Positions 51,795-60,357 of a stretch of 64,000 nucleotides of DNA are shown piece after piece. This stretch comes from Pseudomonadales bacterium (GTDB lineage: Bacteria; Pseudomonadota; Gammaproteobacteria; Pseudomonadales; Pseudohongiellaceae). The stretch lies in assembly GCA_024234395.1 (NCBI GenBank), contig JACKOH010000002.1, positions 1,426,001 through 1,490,000 of the forward strand, read 5' to 3'. The notes under the pieces were generated by a model. The model was given only the letters and a program-made list of their open reading frames with translations, was not told where the DNA came from and did not search any database. The position numbers and the translations under genes are program-made. The number at the start of each line of letters is the position of its first letter. The first letter of the stretch is position 1.

Positions 51795-53369
51795 TTACAC
51801 AGAAGAATTCATAGTCTCAAAATTTTCAAAAACAGCCCTAACAATTTCTTCTAATTTTGCAACTTCTTTGTCAGTCAATTTTTCGAATTCTTTTTCCCTA
51901 CGCCGTTTTGAAAGCTTACCGCCATTCTGGCGTATGAACATGATCAAATCTTGAGCTAACCGATTAGGCATTTCGATAATTTCGGAAATCAGCCTCATCG
52001 CTTCATCGTGACATTTGAGGTATTCGATTTCGCGTGGCAGGTCTTTCTCGACGGTCCTGCGCACACACTCATAAAGAAACACAGCGTTGTGCGTGCAGTC
52101 AAAATACCGATAGAGGTCTGCCGTATCATTAGTCACTTCTATATTACGATTGGGGAGCGGACGCCAATCAATATAATCCATGAGTGGCGATGAATGACTT
52201 TGTAATGTCTTCCGATAATCATCAATCCGGTCCTGCATTACCGAGGATACCGGGAAGACCATTCCAGGCGGTGTAAATTGCCTTTCTGCCAGAACATGAT
52301 GTATCAGGCAGCGATGTAATCGGCCATTTCCATCGGCCAGAGGGTGTATATATACAAACCCGAATGAAATAGCGGTCGCTTGAAGAACCGGATCGAGAGT
52401 GGATCTTCTCAGTGAGTCATTGCATTCATTCAATCCAATCATGAGGTCCGGTACATCTTCATGTCGAGCACCGATAAATTCCGGTATGGGATCATGATTT
52501 TGGTCGCGTTCGCCCAGGAATACTCCTTCGGAGCGATAACCGATCTCCGTAAAGCGATCATCACCGATTAATAATTGGTGTAGTCTGTATATTTCTGTCT
52601 GGTTCAAAGGACGTTTGCCGGCTTCAAGTACAGCACGGCCCCAGCGTTCCAGTTTATTTTTGGGCGGTCTTTCGCCTTCTATCTCGAAACTGGCTTTGCT
52701 GTCTGCAAGCAGCATAAAGCTCGCTGCTCGGGCGATAACCTGTGAGCCTATTTTGCCGATTGTTTCCTGTGCCTTTTTATCCAGGTTTAATGAAATGAGC
52801 TCATTCAACTCTTCTGTTTTGCGAATGATCGGGCAAAAGTCTTTGGGGCCGAGTAAATTGTTCCGTACACGATGGCGTTGGGAAAGCTTTCCTTTGAGTG
52901 TGAAATATTTATCCGCTTCAAGGGCATCAACAGCCGTCACTGTCACGGAATCTTTGATCTCCAATTCAATGCCGGTTAGAAATTCGTAAAAGAACCAGAC
53001 ACGCCTCGCGATTGAGCCTGTTGGCTTTGAGAGGATGAAACTGGCCACATCCTTTTGGGGTAGATCTTCGAATACCCGTTTCATTACAAGAAGGTCGACA
53101 ACTTCATGCCGTAAGGCAAAATTCAGATGGCCTTCTAATGAGTCTTCCGGCTTATAGCGCTTGTCAAATATCTCCCAACTCCCGTCTTTTTTCTTGTTGC
53201 CCCTAACGTGCCTGTTCGAGACAGAGGAGAATCGGCGCAGGGGAACATCTACGCCGTAACGTTTTACAAGCGCTGCCCAGCCCGCCAGAGTGGTATCCGG
53301 AGGGATTTGTTCATATTGGAAATATTCAGGTGTATTTGGTTTTCCTGGCATTTGTCGAATTTCTTTCAC
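51795..53369 (-). CDS. class II Fic-domain AMPylase (Fido) protein
   Basis: 524 residues. Core Fic motif HPLADGNGRLHR starting at His342 (consensus HxFx[D/E]GNGRxxR with Leu for Phe). Inhibitory helix motif SFEIEG at 227-232 ([S/T]xxxE[G/N]) lies before the core, so this is a class II, self-inhibited enzyme that would AMPylate a target when relieved. C-terminal 100 residues are helical and basic, perhaps DNA- or target-binding. The reverse-strand gene has a possible second start at 53,351. It has five TGTCGAA repeats at and upstream of its start. Fic proteins act as toxins or in defence and on mobile elements; the target is unknown. Confidence 0.85.
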   Translation of the reverse strand: MKEIRQMPGKPNTPEYFQYEQIPPDTTLAGWAALVKRYGVDVPLRRFSSVSNRHVRGNKKKDGSWEIFDKRYKPEDSLEGHLNFALRHEVVDLLVMKRVFEDLPQKDVASFILSKPTGSIARRVWFFYEFLTGIELEIKDSVTVTAVDALEADKYFTLKGKLSQRHRVRNNLLGPKDFCPIIRKTEELNELISLNLDKKAQETIGKIGSQVIARAASFMLLADSKASFEIEGERPPKNKLERWGRAVLEAGKRPLNQTEIYRLHQLLIGDDRFTEIGYRSEGVFLGERDQNHDPIPEFIGARHEDVPDLMIGLNECNDSLRRSTLDPVLQATAISFGFVYIHPLADGNGRLHRCLIHHVLAERQFTPPGMVFPVSSVMQDRIDDYRKTLQSHSSPLMDYIDWRPLPNRNIEVTNDTADLYRYFDCTHNAVFLYECVRRTVEKDLPREIEYLKCHDEAMRLISEIIEMPNRLAQDLIMFIRQNGGKLSKRRREKEFEKLTDKEVAKLEEIVRAVFENFETMNSSV

Positions 53370-53458
53370 TCATGTCGAAAAACATACTATTTAATGGCTT
53401 AGTGTCGAAATCCACTATAAATTCAAAAATGTCGAAAATCAATCATAAATGTCGAAAA
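53353..53458 (-). promoter_or_regulatory. five phased TGTCGAA repeats at the fic promoter
   Basis: TGTCGAA occurs at 53,353, 53,373, 53,403, 53,430 and 53,450, all in the same orientation, spaced 20, 30, 27 and 20 bases, close to multiples of a helical turn. This looks like a multi-site operator for a repressor of fic, possibly Fic itself. The surrounding DNA is AT-rich. Confidence 0.55.
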
Positions 53459-53715
53459 GTCATATTAAACTCTCAATAAAGTAGAAAATAGGCATATCAA
53501 AGGGTCAGAAGCCCCATTATTCCTGGCAGGCCCCGGATGATAGGTCAGTTTACGGTGCAACCCAGGAAGTAAATTGGCCCCCGGAACAGAACGGGTGTCT
53601 GCACTGCAATATACTGATAATATATACAGTATCATAGGATATAGTTTGCCATGAAGCTCCATAAATAATATGAACGCATATACATGGCTGAAAGAACCTA
53701 ACGGAGGTATCAATC

Positions 53716-53964
53716 ATGGCCGGGAAAAATGAAAAGACAGGTAAGAAAGCGGCTTCTGCAGCGGCGCGCACATTACGAAATCCGAAAGCATCCAAAGCCG
53801 CAAAATCAGCAGCAGGTTCAGCTTTGACCCAGCGAAAGAGTAGTGAAGTTACTGGAAAGAAAGCTGCATCTGCCGCATCCAGGACATTACGAAATCCAAA
53901 GGCCTCCAAAGCCGCGAAGTCGGCCGCCGGTTCGGCCCTGACACAACGGGTGAAGCGGAAGTAA
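53716..53964 (+). CDS. small basic protein made of two near-identical repeats
   Basis: 82 residues: a 34-residue unit occurs twice (TGKKAASAA[A/S]RTLRNPKASKAAKSAAGSALTQR; residues 8-41 and 46-79). Lys/Ala-rich, histone-H1-like composition; probably binds nucleic acid. Ribosome site ACGGAGG is seven bases upstream of the ATG. Similar Lys/Ala-rich small proteins exist in many Proteobacteria with unknown function. The unit duplication also makes a spurious reverse-strand frame. Confidence 0.65.
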   Translation: MAGKNEKTGKKAASAAARTLRNPKASKAAKSAAGSALTQRKSSEVTGKKAASAASRTLRNPKASKAAKSAAGSALTQRVKRK

Positions 53965-54053
53965 GAGCACTGTTTTTGAATGCCAACTCCAATCCGTGAA
54001 AGACCAGAAGCCCCAATGCTTCAATATGGATTCAGTATGTTGATTTGCATTTA

Positions 54054-54193
54054 AAACTGACCCGTAATTGCATTTAAACTTAACCCCTAAAACAGATTTC
54101 AACCACACGGAACCATTGGCACACTTTGGGCCAACTATTCGATGCAAAAACGGCTTAACACGGATCAATTGTGTGCATGCAATTCAACACGCG
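54054..54193. repeat. MITE-like or IS-end repeat, copy B
   Basis: Second copy of the repeat at 13,262-13,400, same orientation, with the shared exact core GAACCATTGGCACACTTTGG. It lies 90 bases after the basic-repeat gene and 95 bases before the integrase arm sites. Confidence 0.65.
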
Positions 54194-54369
54194 TTTGTCA
54201 GGTAGTTCCCAGCTAATAGATTATCATACAGAGAGAGGTTGAAAAGCTTACAACGGGTCGGTGTGAGTGACCGGAAATTTCAGTTCTGCGTTCCACTCAC
54301 GTTCCACTGGCGTTCCACAAAAGGGACAATTTGAGACGATGAGAGACAACTGGTCAAGATTCTATAAAC

Positions 54370-54404
54370 AAAAAAACCATTTAAGAATCAATATCTTAAA
54401 TGGT
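54370..54404 (-). terminator. rho-independent terminator downstream of the tRNA 3' end
   Basis: Perfect 11-bp stem ACCATTTAAGA/TCTTAAATGGT (54,376-54,386 and 54,394-54,404) with a 7-base loop. On the reverse strand it is followed by a run of seven T (54,376-54,370). It starts about 30 bases after the tRNA 3' end, as expected for a native tRNA terminator. Confidence 0.6.
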
Positions 54405-54433
54405 CTCTCGTGGTCTTTCAATGTTTTCCGAGA

Positions 54434-54463
54434 TGGTGCCCAGGAGAGGACTTGAACATCTCC
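54434..54463 (-). tRNA. 3' fragment of a tRNA (Leu-like), the attachment core
   Basis: Reverse strand reads GTTCAAGTCCTCTCCTGGGC then ACCA: T-loop TTCAAGT, T-stem 3' strand CCTCT, acceptor 3' strand CCTGGGC, discriminator A and encoded CCA. The 5' part of the tRNA is absent (the sequence leaves the tRNA pattern at about 54,462), so this is a partial copy. The acceptor pairs with the GCCCAGG start usual for gammaproteobacterial tRNA-Leu. Confidence 0.7.
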
Positions 54464-54539
54464 GGAGGCAACATTAATTTAATAAATACAATACGTTACC
54501 AAGTATTTTCTGTTTTGAGTTCCACGTACGTTCTACATA

Positions 54540-55145
54540 TCAACCCGAGTACTCCAGAGAAAAAACGGTGGGACGCGGTTTGACCCTAAAATTCAAGATG
54601 TAAACAGAGAATCCAAGTCAAGGCATTGCCGGGGCAGAATGCTACCAGACTTCGCTTGTATTTCCACGAGCTTTTTTTGCCGCCGGGTTGAAGTGAATTT
54701 GAGCGGAGATATCTCCAGCAATGGTGTATTGCCTCAGCTAGTTGGTAATCTTAAAAGGGAGGTGTCAAAATATTTTACACTTTTTAAGCTAGTTACTTCC
54801 CTGGATTAGCAGTGCATACGTTATCTATTTGTTATTTAAAGAATTATCTAAATGGCGCAATAATTGCAGAGCAGTATGGATTTGCTTTTTTACGCTCGCT
54901 CTGATGATGGGTTTTAAGCCCAACAGCATCAAGAGAATTAAAAATTTTTAAGTATTACCATGGACCTAGAATTTTCCACCTGACAATGTAGCAATTGCGG
55001 GGTACTTATTAGAATGAAGTCGGTATCGCCATGTCGCAGGCATGACATCCCTGGGAAATGGTAAATCGATAGCTTCGTTGGGTCAAACGTAAGAGTGTTA
55101 CTACAGGTTTCAATCTGTGAAAAGAAAAATTAAGGCAGAAAATCC
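54540..55145. other. AT-rich gene-free stretch before the sugar transferase
   Basis: No convincing coding frame. A motif TTTGACCCTAAAATTCA at about 54,580 recalls the IS-end repeats elsewhere in the window. The last part should hold the promoter of the sugar-transferase gene. Confidence 0.4.
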
Positions 55146-55883
55146 ATGCAAAATTCCAAATACTTAACAATGAATCAACTTGGAAGAAAGCGTTTCTTTG
55201 ATCTGATTATAGTATCACTTTCATCAATTACCTGGCTGCCGATACTGCTAATTTGCAGCACTCTGATACTGATTTTTAACGGTCGTCCGATTCTCTATCG
55301 TTCAAAAAGACGTATAGGTGCTGGAATTGGGACCGTAACCAAATTCAGAACAATGGTTCGAAATGCTGCAGAAATATGTAATCGAGATAACAGCCCAATT
55401 GAAAATGGCATACGCTTTCTCAACATCCCATCCAGTTCACCTCTCTATACACCTGTTGGTCGACTGATTGAACGGGCCACTCTCACCGAACTCCCTCAAT
55501 TACTACAAGTGCTGGCCGGTAAAATGACACTAGTTGGCAATCGACCGCTTCCAGAAAACGTCGTTAACTCGTTAGCTTCGGTCTACTCAAATGTAGAAGA
55601 ACGTTTCTATGTTCCTGCGGGACTCACAGGCCCTGCACAACTTGTCGGCCGAGACACGCTTTCAGATTCTGAACGACTGGGTCTAGAAGCTGCCTACTGC
55701 AGGATAGCCAGCAGTGGAAATACTTGGCAACTCGACTTTATGATTCTTTATTACACTGTACTAATCTCGGCAGGTTTAAAAAGGCCGATGACGTTGAGAG
55801 AAGTACAGACTTTTCTTATGAGTTTGAGTGTCCCGGGAACAAGTTACCCGAATATCGAAAAACTAGGATCAACCACCGATTAA
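55146..55883 (+). CDS. bacterial sugar transferase (polyprenyl-phosphate glycosyl-1-phosphate transferase)
   Basis: 245 residues. Initiating transferase for exopolysaccharide or O-antigen, moving sugar-1-phosphate to undecaprenyl phosphate. Seen: RKRFFDLIIVSLSSITWLPILLICSTLILIF (membrane re-entrant helix), GRPILYRSKRRIGAGIG, KFRTM, ERATLTELPQLLQVLAGKMTLVGNRPL and AGLTGPAQLVGRDTL, the ordered signature blocks of the family. Short form without the five-helix N-terminal domain of WbaP/WcaJ. It stands alone here; further polysaccharide genes are not visible nearby. Confidence 0.85.
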   Translation: MQNSKYLTMNQLGRKRFFDLIIVSLSSITWLPILLICSTLILIFNGRPILYRSKRRIGAGIGTVTKFRTMVRNAAEICNRDNSPIENGIRFLNIPSSSPLYTPVGRLIERATLTELPQLLQVLAGKMTLVGNRPLPENVVNSLASVYSNVEERFYVPAGLTGPAQLVGRDTLSDSERLGLEAAYCRIASSGNTWQLDFMILYYTVLISAGLKRPMTLREVQTFLMSLSVPGTSYPNIEKLGSTTD

Positions 55884-55997
55884 AGACTGTTGCCAGAATG
55901 GTAGCCATCTTGCGACAAATTCCATTTTTCAACTATAAGAGTGAATTTCGGGGAATAGTCCGAAGGATCCTCTGGAATCGTTATTGCGGTTGGGACC

Positions 55998-58259
55998 TTA
56001 ATGTAAGAGTACAATACGAGTAAGAGATCTTGGCGGAAAAGTAAAGTTCTTAGTACCTGGTAAAAGAGAGGATTGAACTATCTTTACATTGTCTTCGTTT
56101 TCTTCATTGTTGGCACTAATATTTTCACTCGCGTACTGATAGACTTCAGTGCTCCATGTGGCGAAACCGGTCTCACTGAGTTCAATCTCTATGTCTTCAT
56201 TATAGCTACGGTTAAGAATATAAAGCTGGGCTCTATGTTCCGTGTAAGTAGCAATGGCGGACACGATTTCATACTCCATCCCGCCAGGATTATTCCCCTT
56301 ACCACCCTTGATTTTAATTTTGGTATTGTTCTCTATAGATACGGGCAAAATGTACTCACCAGCCATCTGCGCTAACATTGAGAATACAATTCCGCCCGGG
56401 CGCAGCCTGAAATCAGTGTTATTTGCCAGCACACCCCATGTATCCTCTTCGGAAAGATTGAACAGGTAGGCACCACCGAAATTATTCTTTATTGCTGTCA
56501 TTAATAAATCGGCTACAGCTAATCCGGACTGAAAATCCTTTGCATAACTTAGATCGATATCATCCGGAAAGCTCCTTTGGACAAACACAGAATATTCTGT
56601 AAGCCAGAAAGAATGGTCCGGTCCTATGGCATCATTGAACTGACCAAAGATTGTCGCCAATGTTGAGCCCCCAGCCATTACCTCGTCGTACAGGTTCTTC
56701 TTTTCTGATTCATAGGTGAATGCGCTATAAAAATTTCCTTTAATACTGTCGATGTAAGGGATAAGTCCAGTCTCGTGGTCGAGAACATTGGCATTCCAGG
56801 AAGATAGCATCGGTACAGCAGAGATCCAGTCCGCGGCTGCAAAAGTCGCATCAACTACTCCTTGCAATTCAATTTCTACTCCCAATTCTTCAGCTCTTTC
56901 ACTCATTGCAATAGCGGTAGCTTTGGCAATTTTTATATATCCAAGAGAAGTATTATCAAAATCATATTCCTCCTGGTAAAGTGGAGTTGGCTCATTACCT
57001 AGCTCAAAGTGACGAACATTCCAGGGTAGCTGACGACCGTTATTTTCACGTAGTTGACCCATTGGGGTATAGGGCGATCCTAGAATGTATTCCACAAGAT
57101 CCGCTGAGTTTTCCGGATCATCAGTTACGTTGACGGTTATTAGTGGAACAAGATCGTTTTGCTCGCAATAGTCAAGAAATTCGTGGAGCCCCCATGAAGT
57201 TGTCTGGTATTTTCCAAATGTGTCTATATTCTCACCACGATCGCTTAAAATCCCTATTGATTCTTTCCACAGGAATCGGTCGGCATCGGTACCTGCAGGC
57301 CAACGAATAGACTTGACACCTAGTTGCCGTATCCTCAAATCTGCTATAGAACTGACAATTGGCCTTTCATCACCACCCCGTTGTCGCAAGCGGACTTCAT
57401 CTACATCCACGCTTCCTGGTGCGATATTACAAATGCGCAGCAGCCCGGGAGAGACCGTTTTTTCTGGCTCCAATATGAATGAATAATCAGCCCAATTGTT
57501 ACTACCTACGCGTGCCAAGTTGTCCAGTTCTTCAATAGCTAAGAAGGCGTCGTCGGCAAAGAAAACCGAAAGCATTGGTGTACCATGATTTTTCCTGGCT
57601 GAAATGTGGAGTTCATAAGATTGATTGGCCACACTACTTCCTAGCACTTGTTGAGAGAGGCAAGTATATCCCGGTTTGTCTTGCGATATATTCATGTATC
57701 CAGGGTAAGATCTTTCTGAAATGACTCCTCCATGCTGAGTACTATTGACTACATGTTTTATAACTCCGTTTATCCTGGGTTCTGGAAATTCGAGCCATTG
57801 TTTCAATGCAGCGTCCCTTTGATTCCTGAACGACCTGTCCTTTATCATCTCTCCATACTCGATAATCCCCCCGCCGTTATCTAACCACTTCGAGTTTATT
57901 CCAAAGAGCTCGGGATGTAGTTGACGATCTTGAATTGAGTCTGAAGTGTTGACCAATAGCTTTCGAGGCTTTGGCATGGAGTCAGCATGCACTAGCAGGA
58001 ATTTTCCATTGTCCGTGCCAAGCAACTCATGACCAACCCATATGGGTACATCATCAAAAGCTAAAATTGCAATTGCTGAGAATATCCAAAGCGCTGCTCG
58101 TCGTGACCTCTTTAGCGGTCGATGAAGATCCATTGCTTGAGGAATCGGAAATATCTTGTTTCCGATATCATTTAGGCAACGCATAGATTCTCCAGTTAAT
58201 CTGACGGATTTCTCGGGTACGATATATCGGCTTTTTAAAAATATTACGCCCCTTCTCAT
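55998..58259 (-). CDS. GH51-like glycoside hydrolase (clan GH-A), membrane anchored
   Basis: Up to 753 residues (internal Met 26 or 43 may be the real start). N-terminal membrane anchor (RRAALWIFSAIAILAFDDV), a beta-sandwich insert at about 190-310, then a TIM barrel: IKSIRWPAGTDADRFLW-like block, acid/base Glu in VRHFELGNEPTPL and nucleophile Glu in FWLTEYSVFVQ. The opening FGINSKWLDNGGGIIEYGEMIKDRSF resembles the start of alpha-L-arabinofuranosidases of family 51. The sugar is not certain. It lies convergent to the sugar transferase, a common pairing of synthesis and trimming enzymes of exopolysaccharide. Confidence 0.7.
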   Translation of the reverse strand: MRRGVIFLKSRYIVPEKSVRLTGESMRCLNDIGNKIFPIPQAMDLHRPLKRSRRAALWIFSAIAILAFDDVPIWVGHELLGTDNGKFLLVHADSMPKPRKLLVNTSDSIQDRQLHPELFGINSKWLDNGGGIIEYGEMIKDRSFRNQRDAALKQWLEFPEPRINGVIKHVVNSTQHGGVISERSYPGYMNISQDKPGYTCLSQQVLGSSVANQSYELHISARKNHGTPMLSVFFADDAFLAIEELDNLARVGSNNWADYSFILEPEKTVSPGLLRICNIAPGSVDVDEVRLRQRGGDERPIVSSIADLRIRQLGVKSIRWPAGTDADRFLWKESIGILSDRGENIDTFGKYQTTSWGLHEFLDYCEQNDLVPLITVNVTDDPENSADLVEYILGSPYTPMGQLRENNGRQLPWNVRHFELGNEPTPLYQEEYDFDNTSLGYIKIAKATAIAMSERAEELGVEIELQGVVDATFAAADWISAVPMLSSWNANVLDHETGLIPYIDSIKGNFYSAFTYESEKKNLYDEVMAGGSTLATIFGQFNDAIGPDHSFWLTEYSVFVQRSFPDDIDLSYAKDFQSGLAVADLLMTAIKNNFGGAYLFNLSEEDTWGVLANNTDFRLRPGGIVFSMLAQMAGEYILPVSIENNTKIKIKGGKGNNPGGMEYEIVSAIATYTEHRAQLYILNRSYNEDIEIELSETGFATWSTEVYQYASENISANNEENEDNVKIVQSSLLPGTKNFTFPPRSLTRIVLLH

Positions 58260-58329
58260 TCCTTCTCATCCTTCACGAAGTACAGTTGGCAAGCTATTTG
58301 TGACAACCCAGTTAATCTGCTTTCTTCAG

Positions 58330-58573
58330 TTTAGCCGTCGTTGATTCATGGTCGATGGTGCTCACAAAATCCGGGTTTGAGTGCAGCCGCCGATTGTTGT
58401 AAAGATCGCGATACATCCCAACAGATCCTGCTGCGCTTCGATGCGGGTATGTTGGTGTTTCCTTTGCACGCGGTCTTTCTTCAAGTTGGCAAAGTAAGTT
58501 CCTGCTCTTGCATTGTCTCGATAGTCTGGCTATTGGCCCATGTAGCCAAAAAAGCCATTGGCTTTCCCACGGC
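58330..58573 (-). pseudogene. IS3-family OrfB C-terminal remnant
   Basis: The reverse strand carries YRDNARAGTYFANLKKDRVQ, then RIEAQQDLLGCIAIF, a frameshift and YNNRRLHSNPDFVST. These are the D-N-A-x-A-E-S-F-F-x-x-L-K and FYNRxRRHSxLG blocks of IS3 OrfB, with the catalytic Glu replaced by Gly. Decayed by stops and frameshift. Confidence 0.65.
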
Positions 58574-59097
58574 GACGGTATGCCTTGCATGCTTTCTGCG
58601 AGCCGTGGCCATAATGCAAGGTCAGCTCCGCTGACGGTTTACGCCGCCAAATGGCCGTACGCGGCGCGTTCTGCACCAGCCCAAAATGTGGCGAGAACGC
58701 AGATCAATGAACACTGCCAGATACAACCACAATCAGCTATTCTTCGATCAATACTAAGAAAATAGTGAAATAATTAGCAATCATCGTATGCTTTGAGTGT
58801 GACCTGTTCCCCACTTATTCTGTCCGACCGTTAATAAGAGGTTCCTAAAGTAGGTTTAATTGTGAACGGGATTTATGGAAAGCGCCCGGCGGGGCCTTCA
58901 GACGAGCCTACTGACTTCGTTGACTTGCCTTGACAGGCCGATGCATGACGGCGGCAAGTCGCCTCGTCAGTAAACTCGTCTGCAGGCCAGAGCTGTTCAA
59001 TAATTAATCAGATGAATTGGACACCGCCCTCCCCAATTCGGCATCAAAGTGCCATAGTTGAAGCGTTACCCATCAACTAACAGAGAGGACGGTATCC

Positions 59098-60108
59098 ATG
59101 GACAAGATTAGCGTGGTTGGTTTGGAATTGGCAAAGAATGTATTTCAGGTACATGGGATTAACGACAAGGGGGAGGCGGTGTTGCTTAAGCGTCTCTCTC
59201 GATCTCAGGTGAAGAAGTTCTTTACAAAGCTGCCACCCTGTCTTGTTGGTATTGAAGCGTGCGGCGGGTGTCACTATTGGAGCCGGTCGTTGAGTGGGTT
59301 GGGGCACGAAGTTCGGATTATGGCTCCTGCGTTTGTGGAACCCTATCTGAAGTCGAATAAGAATGACCGCAATGATGCCGAGGCCATTTGTGAAGCAGTA
59401 CAGCGTCCCACTATGCGCTTTGTAACACCGAAAAGCCCGGAACAGCAGGCTATATTGCATCTGCACCATGCTCTGAGTAACCATCTCCGTGCGGTCTTGG
59501 CAGAGTTTGGCATTTGTCTTCCACAAGGCACAAACAGTATCTCACAGCGGTTCGCTGGCATCTTGGAAGATGGGGAGAATGAGCTGCCGATGCTCACCAG
59601 GTATTTACTGGCAGAGCTTAAGGCAGAGCATGATCAGTTGATAGATCGAGTAAAGCGCCTGGAGAGGCAGCTGAAGAGTTGGCACGAAAACAATGAGCGG
59701 AGTCAGCGGCTGGAGACTATTCCTGGCATTGGCTTGCTCACTGCCTCTGCGCTCGCGGCGACTGTTGGCGATGGAGAGGGGTTTCGTAATGGCCGGCAGC
59801 TTGCTGCGTATCTGGGGTTGGTTCCTCGGCAGGCTTCATCTGGCGGCAAAGAGCGCTTGCTGGGGATCAGCAAGCGAGGTGACGGCTATTTGCGCAGTCT
59901 TTTGATCCATGGCGCCAGGGCGGTTATCCACCATGTGCGGCGACGCCTGAAGAAGGGTTTGCCAGGTGGCAATGCGTGGGTTGAGCAATTGCTGCAACGC
60001 TGTCACGTGAACGAGGTAGCGGTGGCGTTGGCCAATAAGACGGCCAGAATCGCCTGGGTGTTGTTAAAAAAACAGGAAACCTATCGGGCAAGTCGGGTTA
60101 GTGCATGA
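59098..60108 (+). CDS. IS110/IS1111-group DEDD transposase
   Basis: 336 residues. RuvC-like N-terminal domain (VVGLELAKNVFQVHG; VGIEACGGCHYWSRSL; NKNDRNDAEAICEAV) and C-terminal Transposase_20 domain (LETIPGIGLLTASALAATVGDG; LGLVPRQASSGGKERLLGISKRGD with the conserved Ser in ASSGGK). Odd: the first catalytic position, Asp in the usual GIDLAKNVF, is Glu here (GLELAKNVF). The other D/E residues and the Ser are present. The gene is full length. The ATG follows AGAGAGGA. Recombination should be guided by the RNA from the 3' region. Confidence 0.88.
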   Translation: MDKISVVGLELAKNVFQVHGINDKGEAVLLKRLSRSQVKKFFTKLPPCLVGIEACGGCHYWSRSLSGLGHEVRIMAPAFVEPYLKSNKNDRNDAEAICEAVQRPTMRFVTPKSPEQQAILHLHHALSNHLRAVLAEFGICLPQGTNSISQRFAGILEDGENELPMLTRYLLAELKAEHDQLIDRVKRLERQLKSWHENNERSQRLETIPGIGLLTASALAATVGDGEGFRNGRQLAAYLGLVPRQASSGGKERLLGISKRGDGYLRSLLIHGARAVIHHVRRRLKKGLPGGNAWVEQLLQRCHVNEVAVALANKTARIAWVLLKKQETYRASRVSA

Positions 60109-60357
60109 GTACTGCCCTGAGAAGAACCGGAAATAACGCGTGACGGAGGTCATCCAACGATTGCACAAGTGAAGCTATGACGAAACAGGTCGGACCGCGG
60201 CGGGTCAAACCCGAGGAACCTCTTGAGGGTAAAACCTCTTTAATCAGATAGGGCCCCGTCGGCGAATTTCATAGAGGCCAGGAGGAAGTCTCCGTTAACA
60301 GGCCGAATGTAAGACTGCAATCGACTATTTCTCGTCATCAAGATTCACTTGGCAAAC
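60109..60357 (+). ncRNA. predicted bridge/seekRNA region of the IS1111 element
   Basis: Non-coding 3' part of the element. It contains AGGAACCTCTT (60,214-60,224), the exact complement of AAGAGGTTCCT in the right flank (60,373-60,383), and TTAATCAGAT (60,240-60,249), identical to the left flank (59,004-59,013). The two stand 15 bases apart, as the two halves of a target-binding loop would. The surrounding sequence has several short inverted repeats. Ends of the RNA are not determined. Confidence 0.65.

Larger units (their letters stand above)
54290..54536. other. ICE/island attachment region with arm sites on both sides of the core
   Basis: Three GTTCCAC motifs spaced exactly 11 bases (54,290, 54,301, 54,312) lie left of the tRNA-like core (54,434-54,457). 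Two more, GTTCCAC and GTTCTAC, lie right of it (54,519 and 54,530), again 11 bases apart. Equally spaced short repeats around a tRNA 3' end are what P4-type integrases use as arm-binding sites. Arms on both sides suggest either two tandem elements meeting here or an attP-like junction. Confidence 0.65.

Noticed and set aside
53550..53909. 119-codon reverse frame opposite the basic-repeat protein
   Set aside because: Its apparent repeats (AFGFRNV...) are the complement of the forward duplicated unit. The forward frame has a strong ribosome site.
43635..54434. ICE relaxase TraI or P4-type integrase
   Set aside because: Expected near this end in the ICE class, but no relaxase motif or large integrase frame is present in the window.
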